DNA of 64,000 nt from Psychrobacter submarinus (GCF_904846685.1 NZ_CAJHBQ010000005.1:1-64000), one strand, 5' to 3'; counted from the first letter of the stretch, positions 1-9,779 are shown. The notes: a model not told the origin generated them from the sequence alone. A program made the numbers and translations.

Positions 1-14
1 TATAGATACTGATA

Positions 15-2864
15 TTGATGAAGGCCATATATCGCTTTTTGTACTTTTGTGGCATCATAAGCGTATTACATTTTGCAGATATGATTTTAATTATGATACC
101 CCGTTTCCTAAAAAAACGCTTTTTAAAAGCGTCGAGCGCTACCCCTACTGATAGCTCAGTGGCTACTAAAGCGACTACTTATCATGCTAAAGACGCGGAC
201 CAAGCCGTCGATATCTACGCTGATGACGATAAGCTGGCGAGCACCTCTTACAGTAAAGCGCCTATTAGCCAAATCTACCGCAAACTATCTGGAAAAGCAC
301 TTGGCGTCACGGTCAAACCTAAGCTATTAGGCGAGCTGCCTAAGCTTGCTAATGATGAGCAGACTCTGACTTTTTATGTACTGCAAGACTACTCACGCTC
401 CAACAGTATCCTTATTGATTTGCAGACTAGTGAGTATCAGCTGCCGCCAGCTCTCGTTGGGGTAAAAGACTTAGCTCATGACATCGATGAAAACGCAGCT
501 ATTATCTTTTTGAACCATCCAAAAGCCACAGACGATCAGCTCTCACCGCGCCTAGCGCGTTTGGTTGCTGCCACGTTGCAGCATCCTGATCTCAATATCA
601 GACTAGTGCCGGTATCGATTCTGTGGGGACGCGCGCCTGAAAAAGAAGACTCCTTATTTAAGCTACTCATGACAGACAACTGGGAAGACCCTAGTATCAC
701 TAAGCAGCTGTTCAATATCGGCGTCATGGGCCGCGACACTTTTGTACAGTTTCATGCGCCGCAGGACTTACGTACTATCGTGTATAACCAGTTAAATGAT
801 GATTCAGAGGAAGCGGACAACCCTAAGACTAACAAACCCCAGCAGGCAGCTAGTACTAACACGGCTTTGGTTGCGACCTTTGATGCCAATCGAGAACTAC
901 TGCGTAACCTACAATATCAGCTCGATCTGTATTTAGATAAGCAGCGCGCGAGTATGCTAGGGCCTGATTTGTCCGATAGACGTAACTTGGTCGACAAGCT
1001 GATTTATTCGCCCGCTATCAAACATGCTATCGAAAAAGAAGCCAGTGACACCGGCGTCTCTGAACATGAAGCGCGTAATGTCGCTCGCGGCTACGCCAAT
1101 GAGATGGTCAATAACTACTCTTACTCGATTATCAGAGTCTTTGAGCGCTTTTTGACTTGGCTGTGGACACAGCTCTATGATGGCGTGGAAGTGCATCATT
1201 TTGAGCGAGTACGAGAGCTTGCCACCGATCACGAGATTATCTATGTGCCTTGTCATCGTAGTCATGTGGATTATTTATTATTGTCTTATGTGATCTATAA
1301 GCGCGGCTTGAGCATTCCTTATGTGGCAGCCGGTGATAACTTAGATGTGCCAGTATTAGGGCCGTTATTACGCGGCGCGGTCGCTTTTTATATTCGTCGT
1401 AGCTTTCGCGGTAACGTCTTGTATACAGCGGTGCTGCGCGAGTATATGCACACCTTAATCAGTCGTAGCACCCCTATTGAGTACTTCATTGAAGGCGGGC
1501 GTTCGCGCTCAGGTCGTCTGCTGCCGCCGAAGATGGGGATGCTAGCGATGACGGTACACAGTCAACTGCGCAAAACCAATAAGCCAGTTGTGTTTATTCC
1601 GACTTATATCGGTTACGAACGCATTATGGAGGGCGGCACTTATATCGGTGAGCTCAAAGGCAAGCCAAAAGAGTCAGAGTCGGTGGTTGGCTTATTAAAA
1701 GCCACCAAAAAGATCGAGCGTATCTTTGGTAATGTGCATCTAAGCTTCGGTACGCCGCTGCATTTGAGCGACTTTTTGCAAAAGTTCGAGGTAAAAGCAG
1801 ACAGTCTACCTGCTGATCGTACAGATACGCCGCTCGATAACAAGGCTAGTGCGATGGTCGATAATATCGGCGTCAAAATTATGCAGCATATCAATAAGGC
1901 GGCAGTCGTCAATCCCGTTTCCTTATTGTCATTAGTGCTCTTATCAGCGCCAAAAGCGGCGCTCGATGAAGATATATGCCGCGAACAAATCGCTCTGTAT
2001 CAAGGCATTGCCAGCTCCCTGCCTTATGCCGATGATACGGTTGTGACCGATATGAGTCCCCAAGACATCATCGATTATGGTATCAAGCTCAAGCTCATCG
2101 AGCGCATACCGCATATCTTAGGAGATATCATTCAAGTCGCAGGCAAGCAAGCAGCGCTGCTCAGTTACTTCCGTAACAACATTTTGCATGTCTTTATCCT
2201 ACTCTCTTTCTTAGCTGCGCTCGTCGCTCGTAATGGCCGTATTGAGCGTAGCCGCTTAGATAATATCGTCTCGCAGCTGTATCCGTTTTTGCAAGGTGAG
2301 CTGTTTTTATATTATTCAGCGCAGAGCCTGCAAGCGGTCCTCAATCAAAAGATAAATAACTTGATTGAACATGGGCTAATTGTTGAATTAGAAGATGGCG
2401 TTCTCAGCGCCCCTGAAACGAACAGTAGCCGCTATCAGCAGCTACAAGTACTCGCGACGCCTATCGAGCAAAGCCTTGAACGTTACTTTATGACGCTAGC
2501 GCTGCTTGCACAGCAAGGCTCAGGCAATCTAACTGAAAGCGAAGTGGTCGATCTGTGCCATCTATTGGGTCAACGTCTATCTGTGCTCTATGCCGATGAT
2601 ATTCCTGACTTCTTTGATCGCTCACTATTTACGAGCTTCGTCAATGCCCTTATTCGTCTCAACTATGTACAAAAAGATGCAGAGACTGGCGTACTAAGCT
2701 TCGATCAGCGTATCAATAATATCGCTCATCATGCCAAGTACATTTTGACCCCTGATATGATGCAAATCTTGCAACAAGTGGCTAGTCTCGATGACACAGA
2801 GATTACCCACGCTATTACCGAGATTAGTAATAAAAAACAGCGTAAGTTTGGCCGTAAACGCTGA
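15..2864 (+). CDS. plsB: Glycerol-3-phosphate 1-O-acyltransferase PlsB
   Basis: Transfers an acyl chain from acyl-ACP or acyl-CoA to sn-glycerol-3-phosphate, the first step of phospholipid synthesis at the inner membrane. The 949-residue length and large size fit PlsB rather than the short PlsY. The acyltransferase blocks are visible in order: the HX4D catalytic box HRSHVD at residues 414-419, GAVAFYIRR near 452, the glycerophosphate-binding FIEGGRSRSG near 490, and FIPTYIGYERI near 530. The N-terminus is longer than in E. coli PlsB (about 807 residues) and polar. The gene starts only 14 bases into the window, so an upstream start or operon partner cannot be excluded. It converges on ettA and ends just before a shared terminator. 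Confidence 0.95.
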   Translation: MMKAIYRFLYFCGIISVLHFADMILIMIPRFLKKRFLKASSATPTDSSVATKATTYHAKDADQAVDIYADDDKLASTSYSKAPISQIYRKLSGKALGVTVKPKLLGELPKLANDEQTLTFYVLQDYSRSNSILIDLQTSEYQLPPALVGVKDLAHDIDENAAIIFLNHPKATDDQLSPRLARLVAATLQHPDLNIRLVPVSILWGRAPEKEDSLFKLLMTDNWEDPSITKQLFNIGVMGRDTFVQFHAPQDLRTIVYNQLNDDSEEADNPKTNKPQQAASTNTALVATFDANRELLRNLQYQLDLYLDKQRASMLGPDLSDRRNLVDKLIYSPAIKHAIEKEASDTGVSEHEARNVARGYANEMVNNYSYSIIRVFERFLTWLWTQLYDGVEVHHFERVRELATDHEIIYVPCHRSHVDYLLLSYVIYKRGLSIPYVAAGDNLDVPVLGPLLRGAVAFYIRRSFRGNVLYTAVLREYMHTLISRSTPIEYFIEGGRSRSGRLLPPKMGMLAMTVHSQLRKTNKPVVFIPTYIGYERIMEGGTYIGELKGKPKESESVVGLLKATKKIERIFGNVHLSFGTPLHLSDFLQKFEVKADSLPADRTDTPLDNKASAMVDNIGVKIMQHINKAAVVNPVSLLSLVLLSAPKAALDEDICREQIALYQGIASSLPYADDTVVTDMSPQDIIDYGIKLKLIERIPHILGDIIQVAGKQAALLSYFRNNILHVFILLSFLAALVARNGRIERSRLDNIVSQLYPFLQGELFLYYSAQSLQAVLNQKINNLIEHGLIVELEDGVLSAPETNSSRYQQLQVLATPIEQSLERYFMTLALLAQQGSGNLTESEVVDLCHLLGQRLSVLYADDIPDFFDRSLFTSFVNALIRLNYVQKDAETGVLSFDQRINNIAHHAKYILTPDMMQILQQVASLDDTEITHAITEISNKKQRKFGRKR

Positions 2865-2905
2865 TTACCTTACTATCTATCACGCTTCACTATCTATAAC
2901 GCTTC

Positions 2906-2941
2906 AAAAAAAAGACCGCTAATTGATTAGCGGTCTTTTTG
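2906..2941. terminator. Bidirectional intrinsic terminator between plsB and ettA
   Basis: The stem AAAAGACCGCTAA / TTAGCGGTCTTTT closes a 4-base loop and carries an A run on the left and a T run on the right. It can therefore end transcription from both converging genes. Confidence 0.9.
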
Positions 2942-2968
2942 TGTACTAACATAAAGCGACTTTTTCGC

Positions 2969-4630
2969 TTAATTGGTGATTTTCTTATACTTCATGCGCT
3001 TAGGACCAGCTTCATCGCCCATAGTCTTTTTGCGGTACGCTTCAAACTCAGTGTAGTTACCGTCAAACCAAATCGGACCTTCTTCTTCAAAGGCTAAGAT
3101 ATGAGTGGCGATACGGTCCAAGAACCAGCGGTCATGCGAGACCACCATGACTGTACCTGGGAACACTTGAATAGCGTCTTCTAGCGCACGCAAGGTCTCG
3201 ATATCCAAATCGTTAGAGGGCTCATCGAGTAATAGGACGTTCGCGCCTTGCTTCAAGGTCTTCGCCAGCTGCAAGCGGTTACGCTCACCACCTGAGAGCT
3301 GACCGACGTGCTTTTGTTGGTCTGAACCTTTAAAGTTAAAACGGCCAATATAAGCACGACTTGGCGTGGTGTAGTCGCCAACGGTGATAATATCTAAACC
3401 ATCAGAGATCTCTTCCCAGACGGTTTTTTTGTCATCGAGGTTATCACGTACCTGGCCGACATAAGCGACCTTAACGCTTTCGCCTAGATCGACAGAACCG
3501 GTATCAGGAGTATCACGCTCAGTAATCATGTTAAACAGCGTGGTTTTACCCGCACCATTCGGACCGATAATACCGACGATAGCGCCCGCTGGTACATTGA
3601 AGCTAAGGTCTTTATACAGCAGACGATCGCCAAAAGATTTAGAGATGTTATTGACCTCGATAACTTTATTACCTAGACGCGGACCGGGCGGAATATAAAT
3701 CTCTGAGGTCTCATTTCGCTGCTGGAATTCTTTTGAGTTCAGCTCTTCAAAACGCTGTACACGCGACTTAGACTTGGCTTGCTGACCCTTTTGATTTTTA
3801 CGAATCCACTCAAGCTCTTTTTTCAGCGCTTTGGCAAACGACTCTTCTTGCTTCTGTTGTTCCTCTAAGCGCTTGTTTTTTTGCTCTAACCACTCAGTAT
3901 AGTTACCTTCATACGGGTAGCCATAGCCTCGGTCAAGCTCCAAAATCCACTGCGCCACATTATCCAAGAAATAACGATCATGGGTAATGGCAACGATAGT
4001 GCCGCTATAGTTTTGCAAGAATTGCTCAAGCCAAGCGACTGATTCGGCGTCCAGATGGTTAGTAGGCTCATCGAGTAGCAGCATATCGGGACGTGATAGT
4101 AGCAGGCGACATAAAGCAACACGGCGTTTTTCACCACCTGATAGCTTACTGACATCAGCATCCCAAGGCGGTAGACGTAGCGCGTCAGCGGCTTTTTCTA
4201 GCTGCGGCTCTAGGTTATGCGCATCCCAAGTTTGGATGATATCTTCCATCTTGCCCTGCTCTTCTGCGAGCTTATCAAAATCGGCATCCGGTTCAGCATA
4301 CTCAGCATAGATTTGGTCTAAGCGCGCTAACGCATCTAACGCCTCACGCATGCCGTCCTCGACGTTGCCGCGCACATCTTTGCTGTCATCGAGTTGTGGC
4401 TCCTGCGGCAAGTAACCAACTTTGGTTCCTGTCTGCGCGCGTGCTTCACCGCTGAACTCAGTATCCACACCCGCCATAATACGTAGCAAGGTCGACTTAC
4501 CTGCCCCATTGATACCTAAGACACCAATTTTGGCACCCGGGAAAAAAGACAGATTGATATTTTTTAGAATTTCGCGCTTAGGCGGAACAAGTTTTGACAC
4601 GTTGTTCATCGTGTAAATATATTGAGCCAT
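2969..4630 (-). CDS. ettA: Energy-dependent translational throttle protein EttA (ABC-F)
   Basis: A 553-residue ABC-F ATPase that binds the ribosomal E site and gates the first elongation step according to the ATP/ADP ratio. Two nucleotide-binding domains are seen: Walker A GINGAGKST at residues 39-47, then LSGGEKRR and LLLDEPTNHLD; the second has GPNGAGKTT, LSGGERNR and LLLDEPSNDLD. The region between them is charged and helical, matching the P-site tRNA interaction arm. The start at 4630 gives the usual MAQYIYTM beginning and has GGAG 8 bases upstream; an in-frame extension to 4705 exists but does not look like family sequence. It is a soluble protein and not a transporter. It is transcribed alone and converges on plsB. 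Confidence 0.95.
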   Translation of the reverse strand: MAQYIYTMNNVSKLVPPKREILKNINLSFFPGAKIGVLGINGAGKSTLLRIMAGVDTEFSGEARAQTGTKVGYLPQEPQLDDSKDVRGNVEDGMREALDALARLDQIYAEYAEPDADFDKLAEEQGKMEDIIQTWDAHNLEPQLEKAADALRLPPWDADVSKLSGGEKRRVALCRLLLSRPDMLLLDEPTNHLDAESVAWLEQFLQNYSGTIVAITHDRYFLDNVAQWILELDRGYGYPYEGNYTEWLEQKNKRLEEQQKQEESFAKALKKELEWIRKNQKGQQAKSKSRVQRFEELNSKEFQQRNETSEIYIPPGPRLGNKVIEVNNISKSFGDRLLYKDLSFNVPAGAIVGIIGPNGAGKTTLFNMITERDTPDTGSVDLGESVKVAYVGQVRDNLDDKKTVWEEISDGLDIITVGDYTTPSRAYIGRFNFKGSDQQKHVGQLSGGERNRLQLAKTLKQGANVLLLDEPSNDLDIETLRALEDAIQVFPGTVMVVSHDRWFLDRIATHILAFEEEGPIWFDGNYTEFEAYRKKTMGDEAGPKRMKYKKITN

Positions 4631-5062
4631 TAACACTCCGATAGACTGCATAGAAGAGAACAGCAAATGCCACTCAGCGATGCTGCCAAGCGTGCCGTAC
4701 CTCAAAATCAGGGTTACAAATTATAGGTCATTATCGCATTGTGACGCATACCCTGCAAGCTAACAGGTTGTTTTACCCCTTGTTTTGCAGCTTTTGTCAT
4801 AGAGTATCGCTGTTTCTGGATAAAAGCGGGTAAAAATATTTTTCTGAGGTTACGAGATTAACATTCTGACTTATTGCTGTTTGATAAAAACTACAAAAAA
4901 TAGCATCAAAACTTTCGCAAAGTTAATCAATAGCCGTTAACATATTAGAGTGGCTTAACAACGCAAAAAATAATGGTTTAGTATGCCATCAATGAAACTG
5001 GCTATAAGCTGAGTCATTATTTCTCATATATTTTTAATAATATTTATACAGGTACTGATGAT
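4631..5062. other. Divergent intergenic region, ettA / ferredoxin reductase
   Basis: An AT-rich stretch of 432 bases between divergent genes that must hold both promoters. I see no small ORF with a ribosome binding site, no strong hairpin and no convincing regulator palindrome. Only the first 75 bases could be an in-frame extension of ettA. Confidence 0.5.
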
Positions 5063-6271
5063 ATGGCCAACGGCTATCGCCCTGAAATAGTTCAACGTGC
5101 GTTTGTCGATTTTATCGGGTCGCGCTTACATCCGTTTTGGTCATTGACGACACCCAAGCTACGCCTTATTGCTCGATATGAGATGAGTGAGGATTTGATC
5201 GCACTGCAATTTGAGACCAATCGAGCGTTTAGGCAGCAGATATCCAAAGGGACAGATGATTGGCAAGGCGGTCAGTATCTTGATTTACGTGTTTTTATCG
5301 ATGGGGTTTATCATCAGCGCAGCTATTCAATCGTAGGATTGGCGAATCAACCATTGTGGTGGCAAGATGATGCCGTCATTACTAAGTCAGCAAAAAGCCA
5401 ACGTCATACGGTTACTATTGCTGTTAAACCGCAAGGGTTAGTATCTGACTATTTGACCAAGCAACTGTCGCTATCTAGCATCGTTGATACCAGTATGCCA
5501 CTGGGTCATTTTACTTTGGCACAGGCAAAGACAAGTTTAGATAATAGAGAACCAAATAACCAAAAACTGCACCCTTTGTTATTTGTCGCTGGCGGTAGCG
5601 GTATCACGCCTATGCTAGGACTTATTACGCAAGCACTAGCAGACGGACATCAGGTGGCGCTGCTACATTATAGTCGGTCGAAACTTCCTCAGCTTCAACG
5701 CCAATGGCAACAACTGAGCGATACCTATCCAACCTTCAGCTATCATTTTATCCATACTGACAACCCTGCTACTTATCTGGCTGGCGAACGATACTTAAGT
5801 GCAGAGGGTTTATTATCACTTAATCTACCTTTGGCAGATACGCAGATATTTGCCTGCGGTTCACAAGCGTTATTAGCTGGCTTATATAAAGCAGTGTCAG
5901 AAATCATTTTACCGCAGGGCAATCAGCTACGTGACAATATTATTATAGAAAATTTTGGCAATGCATTGCCTGATTTTGATAGCGGCGGCAATCAAGTACT
6001 AGATAATGCACTACAGACAGAGTCGCATACGGTGTACTTACGCTCACGGCAACGGCAGTTCGATAGCGACACCACATTATTGGTCGCTGCCGAAAATGCA
6101 GGTATACGCCTAGCGCATGGTTGTAGGCAAGGAATTTGCCAGTTGTGCCGTTGCAATAAAGTGAGCGGCGTGGTCAAAAACATCCAAACTGGCAAGATAA
6201 GTAGTGATGGCTACGAGTCTATCCAAACCTGCCTCAATATCGCTATGACAGACGTGGTGTTAGACATCTAG
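5063..6271 (+). CDS. Ferredoxin reductase with C-terminal 2Fe-2S domain, desaturase electron donor
   Basis: A 402-residue single-chain oxidoreductase. An FAD-binding motif RSYS lies at residues 86-89, the NAD(P)-binding GGSG at 177-180, and a plant-type 2Fe-2S domain at the C-terminus with C354, C359, C362 and C390. This architecture moves electrons from NAD(P)H through FAD to an iron-sulphur centre. The next gene, 161 bases downstream and in the same direction, is a membrane acyl desaturase, and such pairs (for example mycobacterial Rv3230c with DesA3) are known to work together. That it feeds this desaturase is therefore well supported by context but is an inference. No TetR-type regulator, often found beside such pairs, is present here. 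Confidence 0.85.
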   Translation: MANGYRPEIVQRAFVDFIGSRLHPFWSLTTPKLRLIARYEMSEDLIALQFETNRAFRQQISKGTDDWQGGQYLDLRVFIDGVYHQRSYSIVGLANQPLWWQDDAVITKSAKSQRHTVTIAVKPQGLVSDYLTKQLSLSSIVDTSMPLGHFTLAQAKTSLDNREPNNQKLHPLLFVAGGSGITPMLGLITQALADGHQVALLHYSRSKLPQLQRQWQQLSDTYPTFSYHFIHTDNPATYLAGERYLSAEGLLSLNLPLADTQIFACGSQALLAGLYKAVSEIILPQGNQLRDNIIIENFGNALPDFDSGGNQVLDNALQTESHTVYLRSRQRQFDSDTTLLVAAENAGIRLAHGCRQGICQLCRCNKVSGVVKNIQTGKISSDGYESIQTCLNIAMTDVVLDI

Positions 6272-6432
6272 CACTGCTGAAATAAAAAATACGACCACTA
6301 GCCCCTGACTATCGACCTCTTAAAACTAAAAAATAGACTGATGTTAACTCATATTGTATGCTAAAACTCAGATAACTCATAAAATCGAATCCAGTGCTGT
6401 TTATTCGTGCCGTTTCGGTTAAGGATTTATAT

Positions 6433-7800
6433 ATGCGCTTATTACCACCTATTGATACAGCACATTCTGCCGTACCTATCTTGACGCCATTGTCCGATGC
6501 ACCGTTGGCAAAAAATGATAGCGGGCAGCCAACTATATCAACACAGCAAATTCGCTATCCAACAGTGACCCATGCACCATTAACAAAAGCACAAAGTGAT
6601 GCCTTGGCAGTAGAATTAAATGCGCTATATAAAGGTGTGATGGACTCATTAGGTAGCGATGACGCCAAATACATTCAGCGGATTTATGCGACTGTGGTTT
6701 ATAGTGAGCTTGTCGCCCGTGGTTTACTGGCTGTCGCAGGACGCATGTCATCACGCCGCTCGCAGATAGGTACTTGGCTATTGGGTACGTCAATGCTTAG
6801 TTTTAGCAAGATACTCAACAATATGGAGCTTGGACATAATGTCATGCATGGTCAATACGACTGGATGCAGCACCCGCATCTGAACAGTCAAAAGTTTGAC
6901 TGGGACATTGTTTGCCCTGCGCCATTGTGGCAACACTCGCATAACTACTTACATCATACGTTTACCAATATTGTTGGTCGAGATCATGACGTTGGCTATC
7001 ATTTGATTCGGGTCACTGATGAGCAGCCTTGGACGCCAGAAGATCGCTACAATATGTTTAGTACAGCGGTGCTGGCGTTTGGCTTTGAATGGGCAGTTGC
7101 CTTTCATGATATTCAGATCAGTGTCGATGAATACGCCGACTCCCCTGACTTGCATAAAATCATGCAACAAAAATCTCGTGCACTATTTGCCAAAATTGGC
7201 CGACAAGTAGGCAAAGACTATATTGCCTTGCCAGCCATAGCCGCCTTGACCCTAGGTTGTCGTAGCGCTATGAGTACACTGAGTGGCAACATAGCAGCCA
7301 ATACGGTTCGTAACCTGTGGACGTGGGCGGTGATTTTCTGTGGTCATTTCACTGAGCAAGCGCATATCTATACCCATCTCGATACTGATGAGAGCAAAGG
7401 CGACTGGTATGTGCGTCAGATTTTGGGTTCTAGCAATATCAAAGGGAATAAATGGTTTCACATTTTGACAGGCAATTTATCCCATCAGATTGAGCATCAT
7501 ATCTTCCCTGATATGCCCGCCAGCCACTATGCCAGTATTGCCCCGCAAGTAAAAGCCATCTGCCACAAATACAATCTGGCCTACAACACTGGACGTTTTA
7601 GTACACAGCTACGACAAGTATTGGGACGTATTCATCACTTTAGTAAGCCCAGCGAGCAAGAGTGGCAAGCCTACCAGTCGGTATCGGCTGCGGATACTAC
7701 CACTCATTCACATAAGTCGACACCAGAGAGCGAGATAGCAAAGGGTCTTAGTCGATTCTTGCCACCTGTCATTCGTAAGGCGATAGCTTATGCATGGTGA
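6433..7800 (+). CDS. Membrane fatty acid (acyl-CoA/acyl-lipid) desaturase
   Basis: A 455-residue integral membrane di-iron desaturase that probably introduces a cis double bond into acyl chains, using electrons from the reductase encoded just upstream. All three histidine boxes are present: HNVMH at residues 135-139, HSHNYLHH at 168-175 and HQIEHH at 351-356. Hydrophobic segments lie between the boxes. The start at 6433 is preferred because AAGGA lies 7 bases upstream; an earlier ATG at 6394 has no clear ribosome binding site. In a cold-tolerant organism this gene would help maintain membrane fluidity, but regiospecificity (delta-9 or other) cannot be read from the sequence. Confidence 0.9.
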   Translation: MRLLPPIDTAHSAVPILTPLSDAPLAKNDSGQPTISTQQIRYPTVTHAPLTKAQSDALAVELNALYKGVMDSLGSDDAKYIQRIYATVVYSELVARGLLAVAGRMSSRRSQIGTWLLGTSMLSFSKILNNMELGHNVMHGQYDWMQHPHLNSQKFDWDIVCPAPLWQHSHNYLHHTFTNIVGRDHDVGYHLIRVTDEQPWTPEDRYNMFSTAVLAFGFEWAVAFHDIQISVDEYADSPDLHKIMQQKSRALFAKIGRQVGKDYIALPAIAALTLGCRSAMSTLSGNIAANTVRNLWTWAVIFCGHFTEQAHIYTHLDTDESKGDWYVRQILGSSNIKGNKWFHILTGNLSHQIEHHIFPDMPASHYASIAPQVKAICHKYNLAYNTGRFSTQLRQVLGRIHHFSKPSEQEWQAYQSVSAADTTTHSHKSTPESEIAKGLSRFLPPVIRKAIAYAW

Positions 7801-8106
7801 TATATTCACATTTTTAACGCAGATTAAAAGACTTTAATACTATTAACAATCGTCATATCGACTATTACGGTAAGCGACTAGATTGTTTGGTATCGATCCT
7901 ACATACTCAACCCAGTACAAAGTATTTACTGACGACATAAGATTTCTTGCAAAAGTACCAGTTATTGACTTTCACTGACGGAGTTGCAAGGGCTAGCGAT
8001 GACTTATGCAAGAAGTCTATAGTATTTAATAAATCTGCCTTTTTCGTTAATCCTTAGAAAATAGGGCCGTTATTAAAAATTTTATAATAATAAAAGGAGT
8101 TGTATA
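7801..8106. other. Intergenic region after desaturase, holding a MITE-like remnant
   Basis: About 306 bases without a gene. The central part (7940-8019) is a short inverted-repeat element listed separately. The last 60 bases are AT-rich and form the leader of the GNAT gene, with AAAGGAG 7 bases before its ATG. Confidence 0.6.
7940..8019. repeat. MITE-like remnant with IS5-type terminal inverted repeats
   Basis: The left arm AGATTTCTTGCAAAAGT (7940-7956) and right arm GACTTATGCAAGAAGTCTA (8001-8019) are imperfect inverted repeats, about 15 of 19 positions pairing. The left arm differs at only two positions from the perfect terminal repeat of the IS element at 62881-63780. There is no coding content, so this looks like a non-autonomous or strongly deleted relative of that IS. 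Confidence 0.6.
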
Positions 8107-8400
8107 ATGAATAACCAAACGACCAAACCAAACTTAGATATTGTTCATAACCTAGCAGCAAATCGTTTTGAGACCACTATTGACGGACAGACGGGTTATA
8201 TCAGTTATCAAGATCAAGGCAACACCTTAGTCTATGATCATACTATCGTACCGCAGGCTCTAGGCGGACGCGGCGTGGGCTCAGCGTTAGTCAAACATGC
8301 CTTGGATTACGCTCGTGAGCATGATAAAAAAGTCGTTCCACAGTGCTCTTTTGTAGAGGCTTATGTCAATAAGCACCCTGAGTATCAAGATTTAGTATAG
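8107..8400 (+). CDS. Small GNAT-family N-acetyltransferase (YidJ/COG2388 type)
   Basis: A 97-residue protein of the small GNAT group that lacks much of the usual N-terminal half. The acetyl-CoA pyrophosphate-binding loop GGRGVGSALV sits near residues 56-65, followed by LDYAREHDKKVVPQCSF and a C-terminal HPEY motif typical of this family. Substrate unknown; relatives are usually annotated only as predicted acetyltransferases. A strong AAAGGAG lies 7 bases before the ATG. The next gene, about 100 bases on, runs in the same direction and may be co-transcribed up to the terminator at 8842. Confidence 0.85.
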   Translation: MNNQTTKPNLDIVHNLAANRFETTIDGQTGYISYQDQGNTLVYDHTIVPQALGGRGVGSALVKHALDYAREHDKKVVPQCSFVEAYVNKHPEYQDLV

Positions 8401-8499
8401 TCAGTCTTGCATAGACCGTTTTGAAGAGTATTTGTTAGTGATTACTACAACCGCGGGCGCTATACTAGAGTGACCGCTATAATAATAAAGGATATTGCT

Positions 8500-8793
8500 A
8501 TGAGTAGTTTATCTGAAAAACAAGTCGACCTGCAGTTGCAAGACTTACCAGGATGGCAGCGCGATGGAAACAGTATTGTAAAATCGTTCGAATTTAATGA
8601 CTTTGTAGAAGCCATCAGCTTTATGACCCAAGCGGCTTTTTATGCTGAAGCATTAGAGCATTATCCTGAATGGCAGAATAATTATAATACTGTCAAAGTC
8701 CGGCTGACTACTGATGATACAGGTGGTATTAGTAGTTTAGATATTCGCTTGGCGAAGCGTATGCAGCATATCGTACAGCCCACAAGACTCTAA
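8500..8793 (+). CDS. Pterin-4a-carbinolamine dehydratase-like protein with altered active site
   Basis: A 97-residue member of the PhhB/PCD family, which dehydrates 4a-hydroxytetrahydrobiopterin after phenylalanine hydroxylase. The family core is clear: [10 protein letters not shown], a TDD.GG turn and DIRLAKRM. However, the usual HHPEW is HYPEW here (the second His is Tyr, residue 56) and the usual THD is TDD, so two of the three active-site histidines are missing. It may be inactive as a dehydratase or serve another role. ATG 8500 is preferred over an upstream GTG (8470) because AAGGA lies just before it. No phenylalanine hydroxylase gene is nearby. Confidence 0.8.
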   Translation: MSSLSEKQVDLQLQDLPGWQRDGNSIVKSFEFNDFVEAISFMTQAAFYAEALEHYPEWQNNYNTVKVRLTTDDTGGISSLDIRLAKRMQHIVQPTRL

Positions 8794-8841
8794 AAGAGGC
8801 TTATTTAACCTAGATAACCATCATAAAAAGATAACTAGCAT

Positions 8842-8870
8842 AAAAAACGTCCTTTAGTAGGACGTTTTTC
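8842..8870. terminator. Intrinsic terminator after the PCD-like gene
   Basis: The stem AAAAACGTCCT / AGGACGTTTTT closes a 5-base loop and is followed by a T-rich run. It lies between the rightward PCD-like gene and the leftward DUF1328 gene and could serve both. Confidence 0.85.
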
Positions 8871-8907
8871 TTTTTAACAATGGTTTGTCTAATGCTTGTA
8901 TTACTGA

Positions 8908-9063
8908 CTACATTTTGCGACCGACAAAAGCCACAATGAATAAAATGACGGCAACCACTAAGAAAATGTATGCCAAGTTCGACGATAATCCTGCAACACC
9001 TCCAAAACCTAACAAGCTAGCGATAAGTGCGATAACAGCGAAAATAATAGCCCAGCGAAACAT
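8908..9063 (-). CDS. Small DUF1328 membrane protein (YtjA family)
   Basis: A 51-residue protein read directly from the minus strand. It begins [20 protein letters not shown], has a glycine-rich middle and a second hydrophobic helix, and ends VGRKM: two transmembrane segments with a short loop, the DUF1328/YtjA layout. Perfect ribosome binding site GAGGAG about 8 bases before the ATG. Proteins of this family are often stress-inducible in other bacteria, but their function is unknown. The upstream non-coding region of about 700 bases is unusually long for so small a gene. Confidence 0.88.
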   Translation of the reverse strand: MFRWAIIFAVIALIASLLGFGGVAGLSSNLAYIFLVVAVILFIVAFVGRKM

Positions 9064-9779
9064 ATTGCTTCTCCTCGAATTAACTTTAAAACTTTAACGC
9101 ACTCAATTACTATAAGGCGCTTACGCGGTCAGTATCTAGTTTCTTTAATACTTGCTTTTAATAGCGCTTAAAAGGTAATACTAAAAGCCATGAGTGATTA
9201 AAGTGTTTAATTGATAAAGTATTTATTACATTATAAAAATTATTGTTAAAAGCCTAAAGCCTCGGTATGAGGTTTGGCTTACGAGAATAGATTAGCAACT
9301 TTATATAGTTACTTTAAACCCAAGCTACGTTGATTTTAGTAAGCATCAGGCTATGTTATGTAACCTGTGTAGCTAGTGCTTTAGTTTTGTAGCACTTTGA
9401 CAGGGTTCATCGATATTGTTGGCGCTTATATACAACTGTATGACATATACCTACGAGCAAAATAGATAACAGCGTACAATACTATTGAATGACTGCATAG
9501 GTGACTCGTTTCACCTTTGGCAAGCGTTGTATACCTTTAAAATATAATCTGCTGCTACCACCTATATTATTGAGTATGACAACGGAAGCTGCTCTATTTT
9601 GCTAAGGTAGCTTCATCATTATTTAGTACTACCCAGCCTAAAATAATGTGTAACAAAGTGGCGTAACGTGACTTGTTGTTAGTCTGTGACTTAGAATTTA
9701 TGAGTCCGTGACTTAACATAGCTACTAGTCTCGTTATCGCAAATCTAGATTTACCACCTAATGTATAAGGAAATTGAAT
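9064..9779. other. Long divergent intergenic region (716 bases)
   Basis: Lies between the DUF1328 gene and the oxidoreductase gene and is AT-rich. A two-part hairpin at 9250-9280 pairs AAGCC with GGCTT and CCTC with GAGG around GGTAT, without a T run. A leftward ORF at 9594-9803 runs into the oxidoreductase start and shows no family features, so it is not called. No tRNA or known RNA is recognised. Confidence 0.45.

Noticed and set aside
4631..4705. N-terminal extension of EttA to 4705
   Set aside because: The added residues do not match the family, whose members start at MAQYIYTM; ribosome binding site supports 4630.
8885..9097. Rightward ORF of 70 codons
   Set aside because: It is antisense to the clear DUF1328 gene.
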